Assembly: GCA_029907475.1 (NCBI GenBank)
Contig: JARYLU010000010.1
Coordinates: 1 to 64,000 of the forward strand
Reading direction: 5' to 3'
Source: Bacillota bacterium
Lineage (GTDB): Bacteria; Bacillota; DSM-12270; Thermacetogeniales; Thermacetogeniaceae
DNA: 64,000 bases
Below, one piece after another: positions 23,980 through 33,050 of the stretch (position 1 is the first letter of the stretch; each line of letters opens with the position of its first letter). Under the pieces are notes generated by a model that had not been told where the DNA came from, did not search any database, and saw nothing but the letters and a program-made list of their open reading frames with translations. The position numbers and the translations under genes are program-made.

Positions 23980-24693
23980 CTAAACCGCTCTGAAGAAGTA
24001 CTGCAGTGCCGGAGCGGCCGCGTTCCAGCCCTGCGTAAAATACGGAACCAGCAGGGAGTTGCGCCAGGAATTGGCGAAGGCTTCTCCCCAACCCCCCGCA
24101 GCAGGAAGGCCCAGGGCGAAGCTGAGCACAATGGGGTTTAACATCCCGATCACCACGACCAACCCCAGCGCCCTCGTTACGAGTCCGAGCCCCAGCCCTG
24201 CCAGGCGGTTAATGCCGCCCAGGAAAAAGAGGTGGGCCACCCTTGTGATGAATGCCGCAAGAAGCCCCACCAGATAACCAAAAACCGCCCAGATCAAGAA
24301 AAAGGCGATCAGTTTCACGATGGCACCGGCGAGCAGTTGCGCCAGCGCGGAACCCCCGATGCCGGATTTCAAACCCAGCCAGGGTTCCCAGAGCGCCGGA
24401 GGAAAACCCGTTGGGAGTGCACCCGCCGGGCCGGCCGACCCAACGGGAATAGCTGCCGTGAACCCACCCCCGGGAACTCCGGCGCAAAAGGGGATGAGGA
24501 TGCGCGTCAGGATCTTTTCCATCCCCAACCGCTCGCCCAAAAATCCCGCGAAAGGCAGGTAATACAATCCCGCCAGCCAGATTCCCCCGAAAAAACCGAA
24601 AAGGCCACCCGCTGTGCTGATTAAGCCCCGGCGGTAGCCTCCCCAGGCTCCGGCCGCCAGGAGAAGCAAAACCACTGCATCCAGGAGATTCAA
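23980..24693 (-). CDS. CvpA family membrane protein
   Basis: 237 residues. The N-terminus NLLDAVVLLLLAAGAWGGYRRGLIS and the following Gly-rich helix match CvpA. Four membrane helices are visible, with a 50-residue Pro/Gly-rich loop between helices 2 and 3. CvpA proteins are linked to colicin V production in E. coli and to envelope or sporulation functions elsewhere, but the mechanism is unclear. No operon partner is evident; it is divergent from the XRE regulator. Confidence 0.85.
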   Translation of the reverse strand: MNLLDAVVLLLLAAGAWGGYRRGLISTAGGLFGFFGGIWLAGLYYLPFAGFLGERLGMEKILTRILIPFCAGVPGGGFTAAIPVGSAGPAGALPTGFPPALWEPWLGLKSGIGGSALAQLLAGAIVKLIAFFLIWAVFGYLVGLLAAFITRVAHLFFLGGINRLAGLGLGLVTRALGLVVVIGMLNPIVLSFALGLPAAGGWGEAFANSWRNSLLVPYFTQGWNAAAPALQYFFRAV

Positions 24694-24909
24694 AACAATT
24701 CCCCCTTGAGCACCGCAAAAAGCCGCCCAAAAACTGCGGTCCCGGGTACTCCATGTCTGGCTCTAGCTTACCCAAACTCTTGAGAGATGTCAATGGACAA
24801 CCCGCTACCGGCGCGGGAAGCAGCCGGCCCGTGCCGTCCGGCCCGGAAGCGGCGCGGCGGCCGCGCTGTTTAGCTAAAACCCTGGAGAGAAACCGTAAGA
24901 CGCATAGAA

Positions 24910-24931
24910 CAACAAATGATACTTATTGTTG
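24910..24931 (+). promoter_or_regulatory. inverted repeat CAACAA-N10-TTGTTG upstream of the XRE regulator
   Basis: The arms at 24910-24915 and 24926-24931 are perfect. A TATATT at 24959-24964 could be the -10 box of the regulator's own promoter, with the repeat at the -35 side. This layout suggests autoregulation. Confidence 0.5.
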
Positions 24932-24984
24932 CTTTACACCGGAGCCCTTCTCCCGCAGTATATTGCGAAGAGGAGGAAAACAAA

Positions 24985-25353
24985 ATGACCAAGAAAAGAG
25001 GACTAAACCAGCTTGGAAGAAGGATCCGGAGCCTGCGCCAGCAGTTGGGTCTCACACAGGAGGAACTGGGAGAACGCGCCCACATCCACTACTCCTACGT
25101 CGGGCAGGTTGAGAGGGGAGATAAGATGCCGTCGCTTCGGACCTTGAAAAGCCTGGCGGCAGCCCTGAACGTAGACCTTCATTACCTCCTGGAAGAACCC
25201 GCCTCTTACCAGACAACCGAAGGCCCCACACCCGATGACCTGGCAGAGCTAAAAACCCTCCTGCGGAGCCGCAGTCCCGCCGAAATCCGCCTCTGCATGG
25301 ACATCATCCGGCTAATCCTCCAGTTTTTAAACAACCGGAGAAATGAGAGCTGA
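24985..25353 (+). CDS. XRE family transcriptional regulator
   Basis: 122 residues; AGGAGG stands well before the ATG at 24985. The N-terminal helix-turn-helix is of the Cro/C1 type: LGRRIRSLRQQLGLTQEELG, then HIHYSYVGQVERGDKMPSLR and LAAALNVDLHYLLE. The C-terminal 50 residues (DDLAELKTLLRSRSPAEIRL and a hydrophobic helix) probably dimerise or sense a signal. It resembles small SinR/SlrR-like regulators. Upstream is an inverted repeat that may be its own operator. Targets are unknown. Confidence 0.9.
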   Translation: MTKKRGLNQLGRRIRSLRQQLGLTQEELGERAHIHYSYVGQVERGDKMPSLRTLKSLAAALNVDLHYLLEEPASYQTTEGPTPDDLAELKTLLRSRSPAEIRLCMDIIRLILQFLNNRRNES

Positions 25354-25363
25354 ATGAGCTGCC

Positions 25364-25639
25364 TCACTTATGGCGCAGCTTAAAAAGTTCGGAAAGGGCG
25401 TTTGAGCCCCGGGAAATGATGATCCCGGAGAAAAGGTAATCAATAAAGGGGTACTTTGTCCGGAGGCCCAGGCTCGAAAAGATGCCGACCTCATAAGCAA
25501 AGCAGAGGGTGACTCCCACCAGGATCGAAACCAGCTCGGTCGCCCTTTTGCTGACCAGGTGCCGGAAAATCGCGACCAGAAACTCCACCACCACTGACAT
25601 AAAGATCAGGGTTTGGAGGGCCTCCATGGGGTTCTCCAA
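25364..25639 (-). CDS. small membrane protein, unknown
   Basis: 91 residues with two or three hydrophobic stretches (LIFMSVVVEFLVAIF, ELVSILVGVTLCFAYEVGIF and YLFSGIIISRGS). The pattern and size are holin-like, but I cannot assign a family. The GC content matches the surroundings. It is convergent with the XRE gene, ten bases apart. Could be an envelope protein or a phage-derived holin fragment. Confidence 0.6.
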   Translation of the reverse strand: MENPMEALQTLIFMSVVVEFLVAIFRHLVSKRATELVSILVGVTLCFAYEVGIFSSLGLRTKYPFIDYLFSGIIISRGSNALSELFKLRHK

Positions 25640-25750
25640 GGTTTCTCCCTCCTGCGAAAAACTTCATCCCTAATCTTTATGCGGCCCTCCCCCGTTCAAG
25701 ACTCCAAACGGCTGCACCCGAAAATTTTCGCGTCAGGCCGCGCTCCGGCT

Positions 25751-26866
25751 TCACTCCGGACACAGGGGGACCGAGTAGCGCTCCCCGAGCACCTGCAGTT
25801 CCTTCAGGACCCCCGCGGGTACGGGGATTCCTTCGGCCCTTCGCTTTTCTTCCCATTCCCACTCAATTTCCCCGGGCAGGTAGATCCGTTCCCGGCCGGC
25901 GGCACGGGGAGCCTCTTTGATGTCCCGCACGAGGCGTTCCATCCCCTCCGAAAAATCCTCCAGGTCAAGGAAAGCTGAGATCTTGAGGGCAGCGAAGAAG
26001 TGTCCGACATTCTGCGGCCCATCGAGGCGCCGCAGGTTGCTGACGTAGGGGCCGAAAGCGGCACCCGCCAGGATTCCCGCGAGCACGTCAACCATCAGGG
26101 CGAGCCCGTAGCCCTTGTACTCCCCCATCGGGAGCAGGGTTCCCGAAGCAGCAGCCCCGGGATCGGTGGTCGGCTCCCCTTCCGGGCCGGTTGCCCAGGT
26201 GGGAGGGATCCTTTCCCCCTTCTTTGCCGCCAAAATGATCTTCCCGATCGCCACGACACTGGTCGCCCCGTCGTAAATAACCGGCCTTTCCCGCCCGGCG
26301 GGGACCGCCACGCAAATCGGGTTGGTCCCGAAATAGGGGTCCTTTCCGCCCCAGGGGGCCATCGACGCCGAAGCGTTGGTAAGGGCGATCCCGATCATGT
26401 TTTCTGCCAGCGCCGGCCGGGCGTAAAAGGCCGCGATCCCGAAATGGTTGGAATGTCGCACCACCGCAACCCCGACCCCGGCCCGGCGCGCCCGTTTGAC
26501 CGCCTCCTGCATCCCCGCCAGCCCTGCCACCGCGCCCCAGCCGTTGTTGGCGTCCAGAACGCAGGCAGCGGGGGTCTCCCGCACGACCTCCAGCTTCGTC
26601 CGGGGCGCGACAAGGCCCGCCTCCAGGCGCTCCACGTAGAGGGGAAGGCGAATCACCCCGTGAGAGTCGATCCCCCGCAAATTTGCAGCCACCAGGTTTT
26701 CTGCCACGACCGCGCTCTCCGCGGGGTCCACCCCGGCGGCCTCCAGTACCCGGCGCGCAAAGGCCTCGAGGGTACCGGCAGCAAAGATTTCTTCAGCCTT
26801 TTCTTCAGCCACTGACTTCATCTCCTTCCCTTCCCCGATTTTACCACAAGTCGCGCACCCATACAT
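25751..26866 (-). CDS. Ldh family (malate/L-sulfolactate/ureidoglycolate-type) NAD(P)-dependent oxidoreductase
   Basis: Up to 371 residues; the true start may be the Met at codon 16 (MKSVAEEK) or the nearby GTG, since GGGAAGGAG lies inside the first codons. Family motifs are present: DSHGVIRLPLYVERLEAG, NGWGAVAGLAGM, VAVVRHSNHFGIAAFYARPA (catalytic His), PFGTNPICVA-like YFGTNPICVAVPAG, and GEYKGYGLALMVDVLAGIL. These enzymes oxidise 2-hydroxy acids using a fold unlike classical malate dehydrogenases. The substrate cannot be told from sequence alone. It appears monocistronic. Confidence 0.9.
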   Translation of the reverse strand: MYGCATCGKIGEGKEMKSVAEEKAEEIFAAGTLEAFARRVLEAAGVDPAESAVVAENLVAANLRGIDSHGVIRLPLYVERLEAGLVAPRTKLEVVRETPAACVLDANNGWGAVAGLAGMQEAVKRARRAGVGVAVVRHSNHFGIAAFYARPALAENMIGIALTNASASMAPWGGKDPYFGTNPICVAVPAGRERPVIYDGATSVVAIGKIILAAKKGERIPPTWATGPEGEPTTDPGAAASGTLLPMGEYKGYGLALMVDVLAGILAGAAFGPYVSNLRRLDGPQNVGHFFAALKISAFLDLEDFSEGMERLVRDIKEAPRAAGRERIYLPGEIEWEWEEKRRAEGIPVPAGVLKELQVLGERYSVPLCPE

Positions 26867-27195
26867 CCTTACTACCCAATGGCACGATCCAGATTATCTT
26901 TTGCTCCATTTTTCCAGCTCAACCCCCGGCAACAACAAGCAACATGCGTCAGGCCAGCAGCAAGCAAACCAAAACAGAGTAAAGATTTTTCTCGTGAAGG
27001 ATTGGCCGATCGAATAATCCCTATTCCCCTGGGAAGCGATGAACCGGGGATTTTCTTTTTTTGTTGAGGGTGGTCCACTTTGGGGGTTGGTATGTTTTAC
27101 CAGGGCACTTGTTGCAGGAATAACGGTCTCTCTTGCGGAATTTGTATTTGATCCCCTGCCAGGTAATGGAGGGCTTGAGAGAAAGGGGCGACAGC
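26867..27195. other. gap upstream of the NamZ-like gene, with a terminator-like hairpin
   Basis: No gene. AATCCC (27016-27021) and GGGATT (27047-27052) form a stem followed on the plus strand by TTTCTTTTTTTG, like a rho-independent terminator. Because it lies ahead of the gene at 27196 and after the start of a divergent gene, it could be an attenuator in the leader. I recognise no riboswitch class in it. Confidence 0.45.
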
Positions 27196-28761
27196 GTGAA
27201 AAAATGGATGGTGGCAATGATAATCATGGCGGTCTTGGTGTTCCCGCCCAATATGGTACTCCCCGCGAAAGCGGCGGCGTTGCGGTTGGGGAATGAACGG
27301 CTGATGGAGGAATACCACCACCTGATCGCCGGGAAAAAGGTCGGACTGGTCACGAATCAAAGTGGGGTGAACACCCGGGGAGAAAGCACGATTGACGTCC
27401 TGGTCCGGGACGCGTCGGTCCGGCTGGTGGCGCTTTACGGTCCGGAGCACGGGATTGACGGGACCGCCAAGGCGGGGGAATACGTCGAGTCGTGGGTGCA
27501 TCCCACGTTGGACATTCCGGTGTACAGCTTGTACGGGCCGACGCGCATGCCGACCGCGGAAATGCTGCGCGACATCGATGTGCTTCTCTTCGATATCCAG
27601 GACATCGGCGCCCGGACGTATACCTATATGTCCACCCTCAATTACTGCATGGTCGCGGCTGAAAAGCATAACAAGCCGATCGTCATCCTGGACCGTCCCA
27701 ATCCGGTCGGCGGCGTAATCGTGGAAGGACCGGTCCTGGAAGAGCCGTTCAAGTCCTTTGTCGGCGTCGATAATCTACCCATGGCGCACGGCATGACCGC
27801 CGGCGAGTTGGGCCTGTTCTTCAACCGCCGGATCGGCGCTGACCTGACAGTGGTTCCCATGGAAGGCTGGACGCGCGACATGATCTACCAGGACACGGGA
27901 TTGCCATGGGTGCAGACCTCGCCCAATATCCCGGACCTGGAGGCGGTGTTCGGCTACATGGCCACCGGGCTGGGGGAGGGGACCGGCATCTTGCAGGCCG
28001 ATAAGTTCCGGTGGATCGGCGGTACCGGCGTGGATGCCCGGAAGTTCGCCGACCTCTTGAATCAGGCCGGGCTGCCCGGGGTGACTTTCATTCCCGAGAC
28101 CCGGGACGCGGCCGGCGGGGTGCGCTTGAACATCGTTGATTACCGCACCTTCAACCCGGCCCGGACCGGGATATACGCCCTGGCATACGCGCGTACCCTC
28201 AACGGGTTCAAGGTACCCAAAAGCAGCGGCCAAAACATCGTCATGTTCGATAAGATTATGGGCACGGACAAAATCGGGCAGTACCTGGAGCAGGGGCTTT
28301 CCCCGGCTGAGATCGAAGCCCGGTACGCGCCGGCGCTGAATCGGTTCAAGGCGGAGCGGGAGAAGTACCTCATCTACGGTTACGAGCCGGGCAAGCCGTA
28401 CACGCCCGGGGCGATCCAGGTGCTGGTCGACGGCCGCCCGGTGGCTTTTGACGTCGCTCCGTACATCGATGCCAACAGCCGGGTGATGGTGCCCCTGCGG
28501 GCGATCGTGGAAGCCCTGGGCGCGCAGGTGGATTGGGATGCGGGAACCAAGAGAATCACCATCACCGGGGCGGGAAAGAAAAGCCTGTTCACGGTCGGCA
28601 GCACCACCGCCGTATTTAACGGCACCACGGTAACCCTGGATACCTGCCCGGTGATCAAAAACGGCCGCACCATGGTCCCCGCGCGGTTCACGGCCGAATC
28701 GGTGGGTGCCAGGGTCCTGTGGGATGGCGGCACGCGCACGGTCACAATTGTCAGGCCTTGA
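27196..28761 (+). CDS. exo-beta-N-acetylmuramidase NamZ-like protein (DUF1343) with C-terminal stalk domain
   Basis: 521 residues from the GTG at 27196 (AAAGGGG before it). A signal peptide (KKWMVAMIIMAVLVFPPNMV, ending in LPAKA) leads to the DUF1343 domain, residues about 30-400: GKKVGLVTNQSGVNTRGEST, YGPEHGIDGTAKAGE, DVLLFDIQDIGARTYTYMST, ILDRPNPVGG. NamZ enzymes remove MurNAc from the non-reducing ends of peptidoglycan fragments. The last 110 residues are a PF07833 stalk domain: VDGRPVAFDVAPYIDANSRV, MVPLRAIVEALGAQV and NGRTMVPARFTAESVG. The secreted enzyme may thus be held at the cell surface. Monocistronic. Confidence 0.9.
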   Translation: MKKWMVAMIIMAVLVFPPNMVLPAKAAALRLGNERLMEEYHHLIAGKKVGLVTNQSGVNTRGESTIDVLVRDASVRLVALYGPEHGIDGTAKAGEYVESWVHPTLDIPVYSLYGPTRMPTAEMLRDIDVLLFDIQDIGARTYTYMSTLNYCMVAAEKHNKPIVILDRPNPVGGVIVEGPVLEEPFKSFVGVDNLPMAHGMTAGELGLFFNRRIGADLTVVPMEGWTRDMIYQDTGLPWVQTSPNIPDLEAVFGYMATGLGEGTGILQADKFRWIGGTGVDARKFADLLNQAGLPGVTFIPETRDAAGGVRLNIVDYRTFNPARTGIYALAYARTLNGFKVPKSSGQNIVMFDKIMGTDKIGQYLEQGLSPAEIEARYAPALNRFKAEREKYLIYGYEPGKPYTPGAIQVLVDGRPVAFDVAPYIDANSRVMVPLRAIVEALGAQVDWDAGTKRITITGAGKKSLFTVGSTTAVFNGTTVTLDTCPVIKNGRTMVPARFTAESVGARVLWDGGTRTVTIVRP

Positions 28762-28792
28762 TCCCCAAAAGGACACAGGCACGGAAAAGCGC

Positions 28793-28817
28793 GGTTGCCC
28801 GGCAGCGGCGGGCAACC
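28793..28817 (+). terminator. hairpin after the NamZ-like gene
   Basis: GGTTGCCC (28793-28800) pairs with GGGCAACC (28810-28817). There is no T run after it, so termination is uncertain. Confidence 0.4.
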
Positions 28818-28921
28818 ATTGACGATTACCCTGGAGAATAGCGAGAGAAAAGAGAGGTACTAGCAAAGCTCCACGCATTTTCCAGTAGTTTTCTGCCGGT
28901 CCATCTGTTTGAACGCGGAGG

Positions 28922-30406
28922 TCAAGTGGGAACGCTCCGGCGTCGGGCGCGGCAGGCGGCGGCAAAGCGCGCCGCAGCGCGGGGGGAGGACGCAAAGTGG
29001 AAGTGGAGGTACGATGCAAGGAGGTTTTCCCGCGCGTAACCGTCGGGTCTCGGCTCCCCGTCTCCCCGGTCAAAGGAAAAGGCCCAGGGAAAGAATTCGC
29101 AGTGGGGAACAAAGGAGGAATAATGAAACTCGTGCCCCCGCAGGGATTCGCCGGTCTCGCAGAGGATGCTGGACGCCAGGGCACGCGCCGTGACATATCC
29201 CATCCCGACGAGGCGCTTTTCCATCCGGCAGGCGCCCGGGACAAGCCCGACCATCCCGTAGGAGCAACCCTCCTGATCCACGAGCCTCTCGCAAAGATAC
29301 ATGAATCCCCCGCACTCCGCATAGATCGGAAGTCCCCACCTGTGGGCCTGCCGCAGGCTCTCTTGCATTGCCCGGTTCGCGGCGAGCTGCCCTGCAAAGA
29401 GCTCGGGAAAACCGCCCCCGAGGATCACCCCGCCGACCCCCGGGGGAAGAGCCGCGTCGCGTAAAGGGCTGAAGGGAACAAGTTCGATCCCCAACCTCTG
29501 GAGGGCATCGAACCCGTCCCTGTAATAAAAGTTGAAGGCCTCGTCCCAGGCAAAGGCCACCCGAACCCTGGCATTCGAACTCCCTGCCGCCAAAGCCTCC
29601 CGGGGTTCTTCCCCCGCCCCGCGCCCGGCTCCTCCCTCTTCCGGGTTTTGCGCGGCCGCTGCCGGGCAGCCCGCTGGAGCGCCGCCGGCAGCAGAAAAAG
29701 GGGAGCGACCGGGCGCAGCCCTGGCGACCTTCAGGATTTCTTCCAGATCCACCTGCTGCGCCACCGCTTCCGCCAGGGCGGCAAGCGCCGCGCCCGCCTC
29801 CTGCTGCTCCGGAACCGGGACGAGGCCGAGATGGCGCTCCGTGAAGCGGGGGAAGCTCCCCTCCTGGATCGCCCCCAGGACCGGGATTTTTCCGGCAGCT
29901 TCAAAGCCCTCCCGGAGCATGGCGAGGTGCCGGGGCCCGTGGACGCGGTTGAGGATAACCCCGGCAAGGGGAAGCGCGGGATCCAGGGCGCGGCACCCCA
30001 GGAATTCCACGACCGCGCTGCGCGCCTGGGCGCGTACATCAACCACAAGGATCACGGGGCAGCCCAGCAGTTTGGCGATCTCCGCGCTGCTCGCCCTTTC
30101 TCCCCTCCCCCTGAGGCCGTCGAAAACGCCCATCACCCCTTCGACCACGGCCAGATCTGCATCTGCCGAGGCCGCCCCGAAAAACTCCCGCACCTGGGCA
30201 GGAGAGAGGAGCCAGGTGTCCAGGTTGCGCGCCCAGCGACCGGTGGCGGCGGTGTGGTAACTGGGGTCGATGAAGTCGGGGCCCACCTTAAAACCCTGGA
30301 CGCGGTAGCCCCGCCGCGTAAAGGCTCCCATGAGGCCGGTGGCAATGCTGGTCTTCCCCGCCCCGCTCCGGACCGCGGCGATCATCACGCGGGGCTTCCC
30401 GGTCAT
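28922..30406 (-). CDS. cbiA: cobyrinate a,c-diamide synthase
   Basis: 494 residues. It amidates the a and c carboxylates of cobyrinate using glutamine and ATP. The N-terminal synthetase domain has MIAAVRSGAGKTSIATGLMG (P-loop) and GFKVGPDFIDPSYH. The C-terminal glutaminase domain carries GVILGGGFPELFAG, YAECGGFMYLCE with the nucleophilic Cys, and the catalytic His in GHEFHYSSF. A Pro/Ala/Glu-rich linker between the domains is longer than usual. It starts with an ATGA overlap on the cbiP stop and ends the cobalamin cluster. Confidence 0.96.
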   Translation of the reverse strand: MTGKPRVMIAAVRSGAGKTSIATGLMGAFTRRGYRVQGFKVGPDFIDPSYHTAATGRWARNLDTWLLSPAQVREFFGAASADADLAVVEGVMGVFDGLRGRGERASSAEIAKLLGCPVILVVDVRAQARSAVVEFLGCRALDPALPLAGVILNRVHGPRHLAMLREGFEAAGKIPVLGAIQEGSFPRFTERHLGLVPVPEQQEAGAALAALAEAVAQQVDLEEILKVARAAPGRSPFSAAGGAPAGCPAAAAQNPEEGGAGRGAGEEPREALAAGSSNARVRVAFAWDEAFNFYYRDGFDALQRLGIELVPFSPLRDAALPPGVGGVILGGGFPELFAGQLAANRAMQESLRQAHRWGLPIYAECGGFMYLCERLVDQEGCSYGMVGLVPGACRMEKRLVGMGYVTARALASSILCETGESLRGHEFHYSSFVPHCEFFPWAFSFDRGDGEPRPDGYARENLLASYLHFHFASSPRAAARFAAACRARRRSVPT

Positions 30407-31947
30407 TTCATCTCACCCCGCGGCCCCGGCAGCCCCAGGAGAGCGTAAATCTTCTCCATGTTCAGGTGGGTGCGGCACTGCTCCGCCAGCCGATCCAGTT
30501 CCCTTTCCAGGCGGTCCCCGCCGGCCGGTCCCGCCGGGGGCTGCTCTGCAAGCCCCCGGCACTGCCGGAGCCAGCGGAGCAGGTGGGCGCGCAAGGGGTC
30601 GTTGTCGAAAAGGCCGTGGAAGTACGTCCCCCAGACCAGCCCCGAATCCGCAACAGCGCCGTCAAACCCGGCCGCGCCGCTTCCCTGCCGCCGGAGGAGG
30701 CGCAGGAAGGGACGCGCGCCGGCCCCTAAAACAGTCCGCCCCATGTGGATTTCATACCCCGCAACGGGGAGCCCGGCAACCCCTCGAAAAAGCGGCCCGC
30801 TGCCGCAAATTTCTCCTTCAGCCTGGGCGAGCACCTTATCCCGGCAGAAGGTCGTCACCGCGTCCAGGAGCCCGAGCGCGGGGAGCTCGTCACGGGAGGA
30901 CTCGGTGTGCTCGGGATCGCGCAGCTCCCGCCCCAGCATCTGGAAGCCCCCGCAGATGCCGCAGACCGGAACCCCCAGGGCGGCGGCGCGCCGGACCTGG
31001 GCGGCGTAACCTGTCTCGTAGAGGTAGAGCAGGTCCTCCACCGTATTTTTAGTCCCGGGAATGATGATTAAATCTGGGGTTCCGAGGGGTTCTCCGTCCT
31101 TTACGTACCGGAGGCGCACCCCCGGTTCGAGGGCAAGGCAGTCAAAATCCGTAAAATTGGAAATCCGGGGAAGGTAGAGCACTGCGATTTCAATCTCTCC
31201 GTTTCCCGCCGGGCCGGTTTCTTCAAGGCAGACGGAATCCTCCGCCGGGAGGCGCAGCTCCGGGAAATAGGGAAGGACACCCAGCACCGGCTTTCCGGTT
31301 TTGGCTTCGAGAAAATCTAAAGCCGGCTCCAGAAGAGAGCGGTCCCCCCGGAATTTGTTGATAACGATCCCCTGTACCTGTTCCGACTCTTCAGGGTCCA
31401 GGAGGGCGAGGGTCCCGACGACCGAAGCGAGGGCGCCCCCCCGGTCGATGTCGGCCACCAGGAGCACCGGGGCGCCCGCCAGCCGGGCGGCCCGCATGTT
31501 GGCAAGGTCGCGCTCTTTCAGGTTAACCTCGGCCGGGCTCCCGGCCCCCTCTAAAACGATGATCTCGTATTCCGCGCGGAGCCGCCCCAGGGCCTCCTCG
31601 ATCACCTGCAAAAGGTCAAGGTTCTTTTTCAGGTGGTAGTCCCGGGCGCTCATGTTCCCTACCGGCCTGCCCAGCACGATGACCTGAGAGGCAGCGTTTC
31701 CGGTGGGCTTTAAAAGAACGGGATTCATCTCAACCGCAGGCTCGAGCCCCGCCGCCTGGGCCTGCAGGACCTGGGCGCGCCCCATCTCCCCTCCCCCTGC
31801 CGTGACAAAGGAATTCAGGGCCATATTCTGCGCTTTAAAGGGGACGACCCGGTAACCGTCCTGGTAAAAAATGCGGCAGAGGGCCGCAACAAGTGTGCTC
31901 TTTCCGACATTTGATCCCGTTCCCTGAACCATAATCGCCTTCGCCAT
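30403..31947 (-). CDS. cbiP: cobyric acid synthase
   Basis: 514 residues from the ATG at 31947 (GAAGGGTG before it). It amidates side chains b, d, e and g of adenosylcobyrinic acid diamide. Motifs: MVQGTGSNVGKSTLVAALCR (P-loop), FKAQNMALNSFVT, GGGEMGRAQVLQAQAA, VLEGAGSPAEVNL, DIDRGGALASVVGT, then the glutaminase domain with IIPGTKNTVEDL, VCGICGGFQMLGREL (nucleophilic Cys) and GYEIHMGRT. A C-terminal extension of 20 residues is variable. The gene lies between cbiXC and cbiA. Confidence 0.96.
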   Translation of the reverse strand: MAKAIMVQGTGSNVGKSTLVAALCRIFYQDGYRVVPFKAQNMALNSFVTAGGGEMGRAQVLQAQAAGLEPAVEMNPVLLKPTGNAASQVIVLGRPVGNMSARDYHLKKNLDLLQVIEEALGRLRAEYEIIVLEGAGSPAEVNLKERDLANMRAARLAGAPVLLVADIDRGGALASVVGTLALLDPEESEQVQGIVINKFRGDRSLLEPALDFLEAKTGKPVLGVLPYFPELRLPAEDSVCLEETGPAGNGEIEIAVLYLPRISNFTDFDCLALEPGVRLRYVKDGEPLGTPDLIIIPGTKNTVEDLLYLYETGYAAQVRRAAALGVPVCGICGGFQMLGRELRDPEHTESSRDELPALGLLDAVTTFCRDKVLAQAEGEICGSGPLFRGVAGLPVAGYEIHMGRTVLGAGARPFLRLLRRQGSGAAGFDGAVADSGLVWGTYFHGLFDNDPLRAHLLRWLRQCRGLAEQPPAGPAGGDRLERELDRLAEQCRTHLNMEKIYALLGLPGPRGEMK

Positions 31948-31997
31948 TTTCATCACCCTTCTCCTCCGGTATAAACCCGCGCTAACCGGACCGCGCG

Positions 31998-33050
31998 CTA
32001 CAGTCCGGCCTGGCCCCGCGCCAGGGCTAACAGGGCGTTTACAATGGCCACCGCCACGGTGCTTCCCCCCTGGGGGCCGACCATCGTGAGATAAGGAACC
32101 TTTTGACGCACCAGGCGCGCCTTCACCTCAGCCGCGCCTACGAAACCGACGGGAGTCCCGATGATCAAAGCCGGCCGGAAGCCCTGCTCAAGCTGCCGGA
32201 TCACCTCGGCCAGCGCCGTCGGGGCATTCCCGACCACCACGATGCTATCCTGAAGGAGTTCCCGGAAGAGGCGCACTGCCACGAGGGCGCGGGTCAACCC
32301 CTGCGAACCGGCGAGGAGGCGCACCCGCGGGTGGTGAATCAGGCAGACGGCCCTCCCTCCCAGGTCCCGCAGCACTGCCCTGTTGATTCCCGCTTTCACC
32401 ATCCGCACGTCTGTAAAAAGGAGAGCGCCCCGGCGCAAGGCCCTGAGCCCCGCTTCAACTGCTTCGGGGTGAAAACGGAGCAGGTAGGCGACAGAGGGAT
32501 CTCCCGTGGCGTGGACCACCCTCCGAACAACCTCCCCCTCCGGGCCCGGAAACCTCCTCCGGAAAAATTCCTCTCCTAAAAATTCCTCGATCAGGTCCCG
32601 GCTCCGGGCGGTGATCACGCCGGGATCGGTTAAATCCCACGCCCCGGCCTGGTGCGCGCCCGGGCCGCTTCCCTCGGGCGAAAAGCCGTTTACAGCCCGC
32701 ACCCTCTCGACAATGATTTCTGCAAGGCGGGGGTCGGGGCCCAGGCAGGGTGTGACCCAGAACCTGATTTCTTCTCCGTACCGGGCCTTGATTCCTGCAA
32801 CCACCTCCGGTACATCCTCTTCAAGGTGCACCCCGGGGAAGAGAAAAACGGGGACGATAATGATCTCTTTAACTCCTTCAGACGCCAGCCGGGCCACTCC
32901 CCCGGCCAGGTCAGGCTTGCCGAACTGAAAAAAAACCGGGAGGGTGCGAATCCCCAGGCACTCCTGAACCAGCCCGCCGAGGACCTCCAGCCCTGCGTTG
33001 GCCGCGCCGCGCCGGCTGCCGTGGCCGAGGAGCAAAACCCCTCTTTCCAT
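31998..33050 (-). CDS. CbiX-CbiC fusion: sirohydrochlorin cobaltochelatase and precorrin-8X methylmutase
   Basis: 350 residues from the ATG at 33050. Residues 1-130 are a short CbiX-type chelatase: GVLLLGHGSRRGAANAG with its metal-binding His, and VPVFLFPGVHLEEDVPEV with the second His; it inserts cobalt into sirohydrochlorin. A 20-residue linker follows. Residues 145-350 are CbiC/CobH, which moves the C11 methyl to C12: DPGVITARSRDLIEEFLG, VHATGDPSVAYLLRF, LFTDVRMVKAGINR, GNAPTALAEVIRQL and GTPVGFVGAAEVK. Fusion puts the first cobalt-specific step and the last ring rearrangement on one chain. First gene of the cbiXC-cbiP-cbiA block. Confidence 0.94.
   Translation of the reverse strand: MERGVLLLGHGSRRGAANAGLEVLGGLVQECLGIRTLPVFFQFGKPDLAGGVARLASEGVKEIIIVPVFLFPGVHLEEDVPEVVAGIKARYGEEIRFWVTPCLGPDPRLAEIIVERVRAVNGFSPEGSGPGAHQAGAWDLTDPGVITARSRDLIEEFLGEEFFRRRFPGPEGEVVRRVVHATGDPSVAYLLRFHPEAVEAGLRALRRGALLFTDVRMVKAGINRAVLRDLGGRAVCLIHHPRVRLLAGSQGLTRALVAVRLFRELLQDSIVVVGNAPTALAEVIRQLEQGFRPALIIGTPVGFVGAAEVKARLVRQKVPYLTMVGPQGGSTVAVAIVNALLALARGQAGL

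Noticed and set aside
26867-27195. c-di-AMP (ydaO) riboswitch before the NamZ-like gene
   Set aside because: Expected because such switches often control wall genes, but none of its conserved blocks is present; only a terminator-like hairpin is seen.
27775-29397. A 540-codon open frame on the minus strand opposite the NamZ-like gene and cbiA end
   Set aside because: It is opposite a clearly real coding region, has no recognisable domain and is explained by high GC content.
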